From contig NZ_CP163444.1 in assembly GCF_041053105.1 (NCBI RefSeq), positions 6,542,501-6,606,500 of the forward strand: a stretch of 64,000 nucleotides of DNA. Reading direction: 5' to 3'. Shown one piece after another: positions 35,434 through 44,402 of the stretch. This stretch comes from Streptomyces sp. R44. Lineage in GTDB: Bacteria > Actinomycetota > Actinomycetes > Streptomycetales > Streptomycetaceae. Made by a program: the position numbers and the translations under genes. The notes beneath the pieces were generated by a model, which saw nothing but the letters and a program-made list of their open reading frames with translations, was not told the DNA's origin and searched no databases. The stretch's first letter is position 1; each line of letters opens with the position of its first letter.

Positions 35434-37572
35434 CTAGGCCGGGACGCTCGCCACGCCCTGGGCCAGGAAACGCTTGCCGTTGACGCGCTCGGAGACGCCC
35501 TCACGGTCCAGGTACGGCGTGATGCCGCCCAGGTGGAAGGGCCAGCCCGCGCCCGTGATCAGGCAGAGGTCGATGTCCTGCGCCTCGGCGACGACACCCT
35601 CCTCCAGCATCAGGCCGATCTCCTGCGCCACCGCGTCCAGGACGCGGTCGCGGACCTGCTCCTCGGTCAGGACGACGTCGCCCTGCTTGAGGAGGGCGGC
35701 GACCTCCGGGTCGAGTTCCGGCTTGAAGCCGTTCTCGGCGTTGTAGACGTAGAAGCCGCGCTTGCCGGCCTCGACGACCGCCTTCAGGTTGGGGGAGACC
35801 TTGAAGCGCTCGGGGAAGGAGCGGTTCAGGGTCTCGGAGACGTGCAGGCCGATCGCCGGGCCGACGAGCTCCAGGAGCACCAGCGGGGACATCGGCAGGC
35901 CGAGCGGCTCGACGCCCTTCTCGGCGACGGCGACCGGGGTGCCCTCGTCGATGACGTTCTGGATCTCGCCCATGAAGCGGGTCAGGATGCGGTTCACGAC
36001 GAACGCCGGGGCGTCCTTGGTGAGGACCGCGGTCTTCTTCAGCTTCTTGGCGACGCCGAAGGCGGTGGCCAGGGAGGCGTCGTCGGTCTTCTCGCCGCGG
36101 ACGATCTCCAGGAGCGGGAGGATCGCGACCGGGTTGAAGAAGTGGAAGCCGACCACGCGCTCCGGGTGCTGGAGCTTGGAGGCCATCTCCGAGACGGACA
36201 GCGAGGAGGTGTTGGTGGCGAGGATCGCGTGCGCCGGGGCGACCGCCTCCACCTCCGCGAACACCTTCTGCTTGACGGACATCTCCTCGAACACGGCCTC
36301 GATGATGAAGTCCGCGTCCGCGAAGCCCTCGGCCTTGTCCAGGACACCGGAGACGAGGCCCTTGAGACGGTTGGCCTTGTCCTGGTTGATCCGGCTCTTG
36401 CCGAGCAGCTTCTCGATCTCGGCGTGGACGTAGCCCACACCCTTGTCGACGCGCTCCTGGTCGATGTCGGTCAGGACGACCGGCACCTCCAGGCGGCGCA
36501 GGAAGAGCAGGGCCAGCTGGGAGGCCATCAGACCGGCGCCGACGACACCGACCTTGGTGACCGGGCGGGCCAGCGACTTGTCCGGGGCACCGGCGGGGCG
36601 CTTGCCGCGCTTCTGCACCAGGTTGAAGGCGTAGATGCCGGAGCGCAGCTCGCCGCCCATGATCAGGTCCGCGAGGGCCTGGTCCTCGGCGTCGAAGCCC
36701 TTCTGCAGGTCGCCGTCCTTGGCGGCCTCGATGATGTCGAGGGCGCGGTAGGCGGCCGGGGCGGCGCCGTGCACCTTGGAGTCGGCGATGGCGCGGCCCT
36801 TGGCGACGGCCTGGTCCCAGGCCTCGCCGCGGTCGACCTCGGGGCGCTCGACGGTGACGGAGCCGTTGAGGACACCGGCCGTCCAGATGAGCGACTGCTC
36901 CAGGAAGTCGGCGCCCTCGAAGATCGCGTCGGCGATGCCGAGCTCGAAGACCTGCTTGCCCTTGAGCTGACGGTTCTGGTTCAGCGAGTTCTCGATGATG
37001 ACCGTGACGGCCTTCTCGGCGCCGATCAGGTTCGGCAGGATGGCGCAGCCGCCCCAGCCGGGCACCAGGCCGAGGAAGACCTCGGGCAGCGAGAAGGCCG
37101 GGAGGGCCTTCGACACGGTGCGGTAGGAGCAGTGCAGGCCGACCTCGACGCCGCCGCCCATGGCCGCGCCGTTGTAGTACGCGAAGGTCGGGACGGCGAG
37201 CGCGGAGAGGCGCTTGAAGACGTCGTGGCCGCCCTTGCCGATGGCGAGCGCCTCGTCGTGCTTCTTGAGCAGCTCGACGCCCTTGAGGTCGGCGCCGACG
37301 GCGAAGATGAACGGCTTGCCGGTGATGCCGACGCCGACGATGTCACCGTTCGCGGCCTCGGCCTCGACCTGGTCGATCGCCGCGTTCAGGTTGGCGAGGG
37401 ACTGCGGGCCGAAGGTGGTCGGCTTGGTGTGGTCGAAGCCGTTGTCCAGCGTGATCAGCGCGAACTTGCCGGCGTTCGCCGGGAGTTCGAAGTGCCGTAC
37501 GTGGGCGCTGGTGACGACCTCGTCCGGGAAGAGCTCGGCGGCGCCCTTCAGAAGCTCGGCGGTGGTGCTCAC
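35434..37572 (-). CDS. fadB: Multifunctional 3-hydroxyacyl-CoA dehydrogenase / enoyl-CoA hydratase
   Basis: The alpha subunit of a trifunctional-type beta-oxidation complex, 712 residues. The N-terminal ~300 residues are the hydratase/isomerase. The NAD-binding domain starts near VTKVGVVGAGLMASQLALLF (about 330), with the dehydrogenase His motif GFHFFNPVAILPLLEIV and the C-terminal helical domain RILTRFMGEIQNVIDEG. It hydrates enoyl-CoA and oxidises 3-hydroxyacyl-CoA. The GTG start overlaps the thiolase stop (GTGA), so the two subunits are translated in a coupled way. The nucleotide-binding motif reads GAGLMA rather than GxGxMG; the last Gly is replaced by Ala. Confidence 0.92.
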   Translation of the reverse strand: MSTTAELLKGAAELFPDEVVTSAHVRHFELPANAGKFALITLDNGFDHTKPTTFGPQSLANLNAAIDQVEAEAANGDIVGVGITGKPFIFAVGADLKGVELLKKHDEALAIGKGGHDVFKRLSALAVPTFAYYNGAAMGGGVEVGLHCSYRTVSKALPAFSLPEVFLGLVPGWGGCAILPNLIGAEKAVTVIIENSLNQNRQLKGKQVFELGIADAIFEGADFLEQSLIWTAGVLNGSVTVERPEVDRGEAWDQAVAKGRAIADSKVHGAAPAAYRALDIIEAAKDGDLQKGFDAEDQALADLIMGGELRSGIYAFNLVQKRGKRPAGAPDKSLARPVTKVGVVGAGLMASQLALLFLRRLEVPVVLTDIDQERVDKGVGYVHAEIEKLLGKSRINQDKANRLKGLVSGVLDKAEGFADADFIIEAVFEEMSVKQKVFAEVEAVAPAHAILATNTSSLSVSEMASKLQHPERVVGFHFFNPVAILPLLEIVRGEKTDDASLATAFGVAKKLKKTAVLTKDAPAFVVNRILTRFMGEIQNVIDEGTPVAVAEKGVEPLGLPMSPLVLLELVGPAIGLHVSETLNRSFPERFKVSPNLKAVVEAGKRGFYVYNAENGFKPELDPEVAALLKQGDVVLTEEQVRDRVLDAVAQEIGLMLEEGVVAEAQDIDLCLITGAGWPFHLGGITPYLDREGVSERVNGKRFLAQGVASVPA

Positions 37573-38783
37573 TTGCCCTCCCAGTGGGGGTTCTCCCAGA
37601 TGACCGTCGCGCCCATGCCGAAGCCGACGCACATGGTGTTGAGGCCGTAACGGACCTGCGGGTTCTCCTCGAACTGGCGGGCCAGCTGCGTCATGAGGCG
37701 GACGCCGGAGGAGGCGAGCGGGTGACCGTAGGCGATCGCGCCGCCGTACTGGTTCACGCGGGCGTCGTCGTCGGCGATGCCGTAGTGCTCCAGGAACGCG
37801 AGGACCTGCACGGCGAAGGCCTCGTTGATCTCGAACAGCTGGATGTCGTCGATCGTCAGGCCGGCCTTGGCCAGGGCCTTCTCGGTCGCCGGGATCGGGC
37901 CGTAGCCCATGACCTCGGGCTCGACGCCGGCGAAGGCGTACGAGACGAGGCGCATCTTCACGGGGAGGTTGTTCTCCCGGGCGAAGTCCTCGGAGGCGAT
38001 GATCGAGGCGGTGGCGCCGTCGTTGAGGCCGGCCGCGTTGCCCGCGGTGACGTTGCCGTGGACGCGGAACGGCGTCTTCAGGTTGGCCAGCGACTCCAGG
38101 GTGGTGCCCGGGCGCATCGGCTCGTCGGCGGTGACCAGGCCCCAGCCGGTCTCGCCGCCCGCCGGGTCGGTGCGGCGCACCGAGATCGGCACCAGGTCCT
38201 GCTGGATCTTGCCGTCGGCGTACGCCTTGGCGGCCTTCTCCTGCGAGCGCACGGCGTACTCGTCGGCGCGCTGCTTGGTGATGCTCGGGTAGCGGTCGTG
38301 CAGGTTCTCGGCGGTCATGCCCATGAACAGGGCGGACTCGTCGACCAGCTTCTCGCTGACGAAGCGCGGGTTCGGGTCGACGCCCTCGCCCATGGGGTGG
38401 CGGCCCATGTGCTCCACGCCACCGGCGATGACGGCGTCGTACGCGCCGAAGGCGATCGAACCGGCGACGGAGGTGACGGCGGTCAGCGCACCGGCGCACA
38501 TGCGGTCGATGGAGTAGCCCGGCACCGACTGCGGCAGCCCGGCGAGGATGCCCGCCGTACGGCCGAGGGTCAGGCCCTGGTCACCGATCTGCGTGGTCGC
38601 GGCGATGGCGACCTCGTCGATCTTCGCGGGGTCGAGGGCCGGGTTGCGGCGCAGCAGCTCCCGGATGGCCTTCACGACGAGGTCGTCGGCGCGGGTCTCG
38701 TGGTAGATGCCCTTCGGGCCCGCCTTGCCGAACGGGGTGCGGACGCCGTCGACGAAGACGACGTCCCTGACGGTACGAGGCAC
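37569..38783 (-). CDS. fadA: Acetyl-CoA C-acyltransferase (thiolase)
   Basis: The beta subunit of the beta-oxidation complex; it cleaves 3-ketoacyl-CoA with CoA. The product is 404 residues. The acyl-accepting Cys is in SIDRMCAGALTAV (about 96). NEAFAVQ, YGHPLASSG (His) and NTMCVGFGMG (second Cys) are intact. It starts with GTG after GGAGGAG. It is the first gene of the fadA-fadB pair; the promoter lies in the 285-base gap shared with the divergent alpha/beta hydrolase. I see no convincing named operator in that gap. Confidence 0.94.
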   Translation of the reverse strand: MPRTVRDVVFVDGVRTPFGKAGPKGIYHETRADDLVVKAIRELLRRNPALDPAKIDEVAIAATTQIGDQGLTLGRTAGILAGLPQSVPGYSIDRMCAGALTAVTSVAGSIAFGAYDAVIAGGVEHMGRHPMGEGVDPNPRFVSEKLVDESALFMGMTAENLHDRYPSITKQRADEYAVRSQEKAAKAYADGKIQQDLVPISVRRTDPAGGETGWGLVTADEPMRPGTTLESLANLKTPFRVHGNVTAGNAAGLNDGATASIIASEDFARENNLPVKMRLVSYAFAGVEPEVMGYGPIPATEKALAKAGLTIDDIQLFEINEAFAVQVLAFLEHYGIADDDARVNQYGGAIAYGHPLASSGVRLMTQLARQFEENPQVRYGLNTMCVGFGMGATVIWENPHWEGK

Positions 38784-39068
38784 GATGGCTCTCCTCCAGG
38801 GTGCGGGATGGCACTGCTGCTGCGGCCCACGCCTAAGCGTGCGCTTGCTCCCCCCATGCTACTTGTGGGTAACCAAGCTGCCCAGTCCCTGAGGGCCAAG
38901 CGGTGAAGGTCACATCCGCGCGCCCCCTCCGCGCGCCCCTCCGTTGGGACGGTCCGGCAACCCGATGGGCCCAGGACGGCCGCTGTGCCGTGGCGACCCC
39001 TTCCCGGCGGACGGAGCCTGGCCGGGCTGGGGCACGAGGCCCCGGCCCGGCCCGCAGAAGGGATCCCC

Positions 39069-40187
39069 ATGTCGATCGTCACCACCGACCACGAGGTCAC
39101 CCATAAATCCACCGTCCCGGCGAACAAGGGCGAGACCGTCAAGCTCTTCGTACGGGAGCGCAACGGCACGCCCCCGGGACAGCCGCGCAAGCCGGTCCTG
39201 ATGCTCCACGGCCGGAGCGTCCCGGTGCTCGCGGGCTTCGACCTCCAGTACAAGTCGTACAGCTGGGCCGAGGAGCTGGCGAAGGCCGGCTACGACGTCT
39301 TCCTGATGGACCTCCAGGGCTCGGGACTCTCACCGCGCCCCAAGATGGACGACCCCCACAACGTCAACCCCGCCCAGCAGCACCTGCTGACCCCGAGGCC
39401 GCCGGGATTCGTGCCGGGCCCGCCGAGCTACCCGTACCAGCTGACCAACTCGTACAGCGACCGGGACGAGCTGAACACCGTCGTGAACTTCGTCCTGAAC
39501 CTGTGCGGGACGGCGAAGCTCGCCTTCATCGGCTGGTCCGCCGCCGCCTTCCACATGGGGCCGTACGCGATCAACAACCCCGACAAGGTCGAGAGCCTGT
39601 TCCTGCTGGCCCCGGTCTTCCCGGCCAACGGCTCCTCCACCCCGCCGTCCCCGCTGCCCCAGCCGGGCTTCCCGATGTTCATCGGGGGGAAGACGGGGTT
39701 CGTCAAGGCCCTGGACAACGAGACGCACTGCGTGGACCAGCGTGAACCCGGCATCACCGACGTGGCCTGGGACGCGGTCATGAAGTGCGACCCGATCGGC
39801 AGCGCCTGGGGGCCACCCACCGGGTTCAACAGGATCAGGAACTTCGTCCGGTGGGGATGGAACAAGACCACCGCGGGTCAGGGCGGAGTGCTCGGCGGAA
39901 GCGTGCCGGTGCTCATCGTGTACGGGGACAGCGACACCCAGGCGAACACCTCACCGCCCGGCCCCGACCCGGAACTCAACTTCTCGGTCCCCGAGCTCTA
40001 CGACGCCATCCAGGGCCCCCACAAGCTCATGGTCAAGCTGGCCTGTGCGGGGCACTCGGTGGTGTGGGAGAACCAGCACAAGAACCTGCATCACCTCTCG
40101 AAGCACTGGCTGAAGCTGCTCAAGGTCGACGGCAAGAGCAACGGGGTCTTCGACATGGACACCGACGGCAACCTCAGCCCGGCGTAG
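39069..40187 (+). CDS. Alpha/beta hydrolase
   Basis: A 372-residue alpha/beta-hydrolase-fold protein with no signal peptide. The oxyanion strand PVLMLHGRSVPVLAG, nucleophile elbow IGWSAAAFHMG (Ser at about 157), acidic strand SVPVLIVYGDSDTQANTSP and catalytic His in CAGHSVVWEN (about 329) are visible. The nucleophile elbow is GWSAA, with Ala instead of the last Gly of the usual GxSxG; this variant occurs in some families. The substrate is unknown; an ester or lactone is likely. It is divergent from the thiolase and followed by a hairpin. Confidence 0.82.
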   Translation: MSIVTTDHEVTHKSTVPANKGETVKLFVRERNGTPPGQPRKPVLMLHGRSVPVLAGFDLQYKSYSWAEELAKAGYDVFLMDLQGSGLSPRPKMDDPHNVNPAQQHLLTPRPPGFVPGPPSYPYQLTNSYSDRDELNTVVNFVLNLCGTAKLAFIGWSAAAFHMGPYAINNPDKVESLFLLAPVFPANGSSTPPSPLPQPGFPMFIGGKTGFVKALDNETHCVDQREPGITDVAWDAVMKCDPIGSAWGPPTGFNRIRNFVRWGWNKTTAGQGGVLGGSVPVLIVYGDSDTQANTSPPGPDPELNFSVPELYDAIQGPHKLMVKLACAGHSVVWENQHKNLHHLSKHWLKLLKVDGKSNGVFDMDTDGNLSPA

Positions 40188-40197
40188 CGCACGAAGG

Positions 40198-40230
40198 AGC
40201 CCCCGGCGCCTCTCCAGGCACCGGGGGCCC
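40198..40230. terminator. Hairpin between the hydrolase and rnd
   Basis: GCCCCCGG and GCCT pair with AGGC and CCGGGGGC around a CTCC loop, between the convergent stops of the hydrolase and ribonuclease D genes. It probably works in both directions. Confidence 0.65.
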
Positions 40231-40241
40231 TCCCCGTCCGG

Positions 40242-41525
40242 TCACGCGCTCGCCGACAGCGCCTTCACGAGCAGCGGGGTCACCAGCTCCACCTGCCACG
40301 GACGGGCGCCGTAGCCGGACAGGGCCGCCGACACCGTCTCCGGGGTCGCCGGGGCCGGCGGCTCCCAGCAGACGCGGCGGACGGTGTCCGGGGTGATCAG
40401 GTTCTCCTGCGGGAGGTTCAGCTCCTCCGCGAGCGCCGAGACCGCCGTGCGCGCCGCCGCGAGGCGGGCCGCGGCGGCCGGGTCCTTGTCCGCCCAGGCG
40501 CGCGGCGGGGGCGGGCCCGCGACCTGCTGACCCGGCTGGGGCAGCTCGCTCTCCGGGAGGGCCCTGGCGCGGTCCACCGCGGCCTGCCACTGCTCCAGCT
40601 GGCGGCGGTTCATCCGGTTGCCGAAACCGGGCAGCGCCAGGAGCGCGCCCACGTTCACCGGCACCGCGAGCGCCGCCTCCACGATCGCGGCGTCGCTCAG
40701 CACCTTGCCGGGGGAGACGTCGCGCCGCTGGGCGACCTTGTCACGGGCCGTCCACAGCTCCCGTACGACCGCCATCTGACGCCGGCGGCGCACCTTGTGC
40801 ATGCCGGAGGTCCGGCGCCACGGGTCCTTGCGCGGCGGGGCGGGCGGGGCCGAGGCGATCGCGTCGAACTCCTGGTGGGCCCACTCCAGCTTCCCCTGCC
40901 GGTCGAGCTCCTTCTCCAGCGCGTCGCGCAGGTCGACGAGGAGCTCGACGTCCAGGGCCGCGTACCGCAGCCACGGCTCGGGCAGCGGGCGGGTGGACCA
41001 GTCGACGGCGGAGTGGCCCTTCTCCAGGGCGTATCCGAGGACGGACTCGACCATCGCGCCGAGGCCGACCCGCGGGAAGCCCGCGAGGCGCCCGGCGAGC
41101 TCGGTGTCGAAGAGCGAGGTGGGGAGCATGCCTATGTCGCGCAGGCAGGGGAGGTCCTGGGTCGCGGCGTGCAGGATCCACTCGGTCCCGGCGAGCGCCT
41201 CGCCGAGCCCCGAGAGGTCGGGGCAGCCGACGGGGTCGATCAGCGCGGTGCCCGCGCCCTCGCGGCGGAGCTGGACGAGATAGGCGCGCTGGCCGTAGCG
41301 GTAGCCGGAGGCGCGCTCGGCGTCCACGGCCACGGGACCGCTTCCGGCGGCGAACGCGGCGATCACCTCGGCGAGGGCGTCCTCGGTCTCGACGACGGGA
41401 GGAATCCCCTCGCGTGGCTCCAGCAACGGGATCGGAAGCCCATTCGCAGGGACATCGTCGTCCGGGGGGCCGCCCCCGGTGGTGCGCAGTGCTGTGTCTG
41501 CTGCGGTCTCTTGGGCGTCGGTCAC
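40242..41525 (-). CDS. rnd: Ribonuclease D
   Basis: A 3'-5' exoribonuclease of the DEDD family, 427 residues, involved in stable RNA 3'-end maturation. The metal-binding acidic residues are in VAVDAERASGYRY (Exo I), HAATQDLPCLRDI (Exo II) and RYAALDVELLVDL (Exo III, DEDDy Tyr). An HRDC domain follows at about 215-300 (MAVVRELWTARDKVAQRRDV), and the C-terminal ~130 residues form the second HRDC-like region. The start is GTG at 41525 without a strong Shine-Dalgarno. It is separated from whiI by a strong terminator. Confidence 0.92.
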   Translation of the reverse strand: MTDAQETAADTALRTTGGGPPDDDVPANGLPIPLLEPREGIPPVVETEDALAEVIAAFAAGSGPVAVDAERASGYRYGQRAYLVQLRREGAGTALIDPVGCPDLSGLGEALAGTEWILHAATQDLPCLRDIGMLPTSLFDTELAGRLAGFPRVGLGAMVESVLGYALEKGHSAVDWSTRPLPEPWLRYAALDVELLVDLRDALEKELDRQGKLEWAHQEFDAIASAPPAPPRKDPWRRTSGMHKVRRRRQMAVVRELWTARDKVAQRRDVSPGKVLSDAAIVEAALAVPVNVGALLALPGFGNRMNRRQLEQWQAAVDRARALPESELPQPGQQVAGPPPPRAWADKDPAAAARLAAARTAVSALAEELNLPQENLITPDTVRRVCWEPPAPATPETVSAALSGYGARPWQVELVTPLLVKALSASA

Positions 41526-41551
41526 GTGTCAAGGGTATCGGTGAACGGCAA

Positions 41552-41585
41552 GCGCCTGTCGACGGAACGTTCCGTCGACAGGCGC
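41552..41585 (-). terminator. whiI terminator
   Basis: A perfect 16-bp stem (GCGCCTGTCGACGGAA at 41552-41567 and complement at 41570-41585) with only two unpaired bases on paper, effectively a tetraloop. It lies 20 bases downstream of the whiI stop on the minus strand. Confidence 0.85.
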
Positions 41586-41605
41586 GGGCCCGTGTCCACC
41601 GGCCG

Positions 41606-42271
41606 TCAGTGGATGATCCCCGTCCGCAGGGCGACCGCGACCATGCCGGCGCGGTCCCCGGTGCCCAGCTTGCGGGCGATGCGGGCGAGGTGGCTCTTGA
41701 CGGTGAGGGCGGAGAGCCCCATGGAGACGCCGATCGCCTTGTTCGACTGGCCCTCCGCGACGAGCCGCAGCACCTCGACCTCACGGCCGGAGAGCTCGCG
41801 GTAGCCGCCCGGGTGGCTCGGGGCACCCGGGGGGCGGCGGTGGCCGAGGCGGGCCGCCGCGGCGCCGATGGGGGCGGCGCCGGGGCGGGTCGGGTGGCCG
41901 ATGTTGGTGCGGGTTCCGGTGACGACATAGCCCTTCACGCCGCCCGCCAGGGCGTTGCGTACGGCGCCGATGTCATCGGCGGCCGAGAGGGCGAGGCCGT
42001 TGGGCCAGCCCGCGGCGCGGGTCTCGGACAGCAGGGTCAGGCCGCTGCCGTCGGGCAGGTGGACGTCGGCTACGCAGATGTCGCGCGGGTTGCCGACGCG
42101 GGGACGGGCCTCCGCGATGGACGACGCCTCGATCACGTCGCGCACTCCGAGGGCCCACAGGTGGCGGGTGACGGTGGAGCGGACGCGTGGGTCGGCCACG
42201 ACGACCATGGCCGTCGGCTTGTTCGGGCGGTAGGCGACCAGGCTTGCGGGCTGCTCGAGGAGAACGGACAC
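41606..42271 (-). CDS. whiI: WhiI-type atypical response regulator for sporulation
   Basis: A 221-residue orphan NarL/LuxR-type regulator. The receiver domain (about 20-135) lacks the second acidic residue of the usual pair (VVVADPRV). It keeps the phosphoacceptor-position Asp (VADVHLPDGSG), a Ser (ALSAAD) and the Lys (GGVKGYVV). The C-terminal LuxR HTH is at about 155-215 (LSGREVEVLRLVAEGQSNKA). In S. coelicolor WhiI is needed for spore septation and forms heterodimers with BldM. No histidine kinase is adjacent. The GTG at 42271 has AGGAGG at ideal spacing. A sigma-WhiG-like promoter lies 88 bases upstream. Confidence 0.87.
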   Translation of the reverse strand: MSVLLEQPASLVAYRPNKPTAMVVVADPRVRSTVTRHLWALGVRDVIEASSIAEARPRVGNPRDICVADVHLPDGSGLTLLSETRAAGWPNGLALSAADDIGAVRNALAGGVKGYVVTGTRTNIGHPTRPGAAPIGAAAARLGHRRPPGAPSHPGGYRELSGREVEVLRLVAEGQSNKAIGVSMGLSALTVKSHLARIARKLGTGDRAGMVAVALRTGIIH

Positions 42272-42358
42272 CAGGCCTCCTGGGGGGAAGGGTGCGGGAC
42301 GGAGCCGGCTCGGGGAAGAAGCCGGGGGCGAACCCATGCTGTGAAGGGGTCACTGACT

Positions 42359-42386
42359 CCTTCGGCAGCTGGGCCGCCCGCCTTTA
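42359..42386 (-). promoter_or_regulatory. Sigma-WhiG-type promoter of whiI
   Basis: On the minus strand, TAAA (42386-42383) is followed after 16 bases by GCCGAAGG (42366-42359). The sigma-WhiG consensus is TAAA-N15/16-GCCGATAA, so 10 of 12 consensus positions match. It is known that whiI depends directly on sigma-WhiG in S. coelicolor. The distance to the GTG start is about 88 bases. Confidence 0.65.
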
Positions 42387-42500
42387 GGGAAAGATCACGA
42401 TTTGGTGAGTAACAATTAGGGCAATTCGGACGCGTGATCGATCATCCTACGAGCGGGCCCCGCCCCGTCACCCCCACGAGGGACCCCCGGGGGAGGCGTT

Positions 42501-43193
42501 CTACGCCCCCTGCGGCCCCCGTCGCTGGGGCAGCGAGACGACCCCCGCGCCCGTCACGGTCCCCGCCCCCGGATCCGCCGCCGCGGGCGGCAGTCCCGCG
42601 ATCTGGCAGAGCAGATCGCACCAGGCCGCCAGGTGCGCCCCCGTGTCCGGCACCCCGCCCCGGCCCTCGCGCGGGGTCCAGGACGCCCGGATCTCGATCT
42701 GGGTCGCCGGCCTGCGGTCCGCGAGCCCGCCGAAATAGTGCGAGCCCGCCATCGTGACGGTCCCGCTCGCCTCCCCGTACGCGAGCCCCCGCGCCTCCAT
42801 GGCCCCGGTCAGCCAGGACCAGCACACCTCGGGCAGCAGCGGGTCCGCCGCCATCTCCGGCTCCAGCTCCGCCCGGATCAGGGTCACCAGACGGAACGTG
42901 CCCTTCCAGGCCTCGTGCCCGTCCGGATCGTGCAGCAGGACGAGCCGCCCGTCCGCCAGGTCCTCCTCGCCCTCCACGACGGCCGCCTCCACCGCGTACG
43001 CGTACGGGGCGAGCCGCTGCGGCGGCCTGGTCGGGTCGACTTCGATCTCGGGCCGCAGCCTCGCCGACCGCAAGGCCTCCACCGCCCGCCGGAACGCGGG
43101 CGGAACCGGGTTCGTCTCCTTGCTCTCCGCCGTTTCGTCCGTCCCTCGATCGCCGTCGGAATGATCGGAAAAATGTCCCTGAGCCGCAGCCAT
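42501..43193 (-). CDS. DUF3000 family protein
   Basis: A 230-residue actinobacterial protein without membrane helices. The conserved part starts at [20 protein letters not shown] (about 31) and includes [33 protein letters not shown] and [11 protein letters not shown]. This matches the DUF3000 family, which is common next to hemE in streptomycetes, but function is unknown. It is divergent from hemE with 90 bases between starts. The ATG at 43193 has no good Shine-Dalgarno, so an upstream start cannot be excluded. Confidence 0.75.
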   Translation of the reverse strand: MAAAQGHFSDHSDGDRGTDETAESKETNPVPPAFRRAVEALRSARLRPEIEVDPTRPPQRLAPYAYAVEAAVVEGEEDLADGRLVLLHDPDGHEAWKGTFRLVTLIRAELEPEMAADPLLPEVCWSWLTGAMEARGLAYGEASGTVTMAGSHYFGGLADRRPATQIEIRASWTPREGRGGVPDTGAHLAAWCDLLCQIAGLPPAAADPGAGTVTGAGVVSLPQRRGPQGA

Positions 43194-43283
43194 GCGGGGA
43201 AGAGTAGGCGGAACGGGGCCTCCGTGCAGGGAGGGACACCCGGCCCGGACGAGCGGCTTCACGCCACATGCGAAGATTTGGGC

Positions 43284-44360
43284 GTGAGTGCCAAGGACAG
43301 CCCGCAGGGCCAGCAGACGAAGCAGCAGTCGCGGACGTACGACTCCGCGTTCCTCAAGGCGTGCCGACGCGAGCCGGTGCCGCACACCCCCGTCTGGTTC
43401 ATGCGACAGGCCGGGCGCTCCCTCCCCGAGTACCTGAAGGTCCGCGAGGGCATCCCCATGCTCGAGTCGTGCATGCGGCCCGAGCTGGTCACCGAGATCA
43501 CGCTCCAGCCGGTCCGGCGCCACAAGGTCGACGCCGCGATCTACTTCAGCGACATCGTCGTCCCGCTCAAGGCCATCGGCCTCGACCTCGACATCAAGCC
43601 CGGCGTCGGCCCGGTCGTCGCCGACCCGATCCGCACCCGCGCCGACCTGGACCGGCTGCGCGACCTGACCCCCGAGGACGTCCACTACGTCACCGAGGCC
43701 ATCGGGATGCTCACCGAGGAGCTGGGCGACACCCCGCTCATCGGTTTCGCGGGCGCGCCGTTCACCCTCGCGAGCTACCTCGTCGAGGGCGGCCCCTCGC
43801 GCAGCCACGAGCGCACCAAGGCGATGATGTACGGCGACCCGCAGCTCTGGGCCGACCTGCTCGACCGCCTCGCCGAGATCACCTCGGCCTTCCTCAAGGT
43901 GCAGATCGAGGCGGGCGCCTCCGCCGTGCAGCTCTTCGACTCCTGGGTCGGCGCGCTCGCCCCGGCCGACTACCGCCGCTCGGTGATGGCGGCCTCGACC
44001 AAGGTCTTCGACGCGGTCGCCGGCTACGGCGTCCCCCGCATCCACTTCGGTGTCGGTACGGGCGAGCTCCTCGGCCTGATGGGCGAGGCGGGCGCGGACG
44101 TCGTCGGCGTCGACTGGCGCGTCCCGCTCGACGAGGCCGCCCGCCGCGTCGGCCCCGGCAAGGCCCTCCAGGGCAACCTGGACCCCGCCGTGCTCTTCGC
44201 CTCGCGCGAGGTCGTGGAGGCCAAGGCCGACGAGGTCCTCGCCGCCGCGAAGGACCTGGAGGGGCACGTCTTCAACCTGGGCCACGGCGTCATGCCGTCG
44301 ATGGACCCGGACGCCCTGACGCGTCTCGTCGAGTACGTGCACACGCGGACGGCCGTCTGA
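43284..44360 (+). CDS. hemE: Uroporphyrinogen decarboxylase
   Basis: Converts uroporphyrinogen III to coproporphyrinogen III in heme biosynthesis; cytoplasmic homodimer. The 358-residue protein has the substrate-binding signature [20 protein letters not shown], the catalytic Asp in [15 protein letters not shown] and the C-terminal [14 protein letters not shown]. The GTG at 43284 gives the usual N-terminus; the Shine-Dalgarno is weak. Together with hemY and hemQ about 3-5 kb away, three consecutive steps of the coproporphyrin-dependent heme route are in this window. Confidence 0.96.
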   Translation: MSAKDSPQGQQTKQQSRTYDSAFLKACRREPVPHTPVWFMRQAGRSLPEYLKVREGIPMLESCMRPELVTEITLQPVRRHKVDAAIYFSDIVVPLKAIGLDLDIKPGVGPVVADPIRTRADLDRLRDLTPEDVHYVTEAIGMLTEELGDTPLIGFAGAPFTLASYLVEGGPSRSHERTKAMMYGDPQLWADLLDRLAEITSAFLKVQIEAGASAVQLFDSWVGALAPADYRRSVMAASTKVFDAVAGYGVPRIHFGVGTGELLGLMGEAGADVVGVDWRVPLDEAARRVGPGKALQGNLDPAVLFASREVVEAKADEVLAAAKDLEGHVFNLGHGVMPSMDPDALTRLVEYVHTRTAV

Positions 44361-44402
44361 CGGCCGCCCGCGTGGGGGTGGGGACTGCGGGGGCTGGTGA
44401 GC

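Noticed and set aside
30573..35504. A minus-strand open frame of over 1600 codons antisense to dxs, the APC permease and the propeller gene
   Set aside because: Its codons mirror the plus-strand genes and encode repetitive Gly/Val/Asp/Glu-rich sequence without domains. Such long antisense frames are a normal result of G/C-biased third positions.
38784..39068. Fatty-acid regulator operator in the fadA/hydrolase gap
   Set aside because: CTTGTGGGTAACCAAG is only partly symmetrical and matches no regulator consensus that I can apply with confidence.
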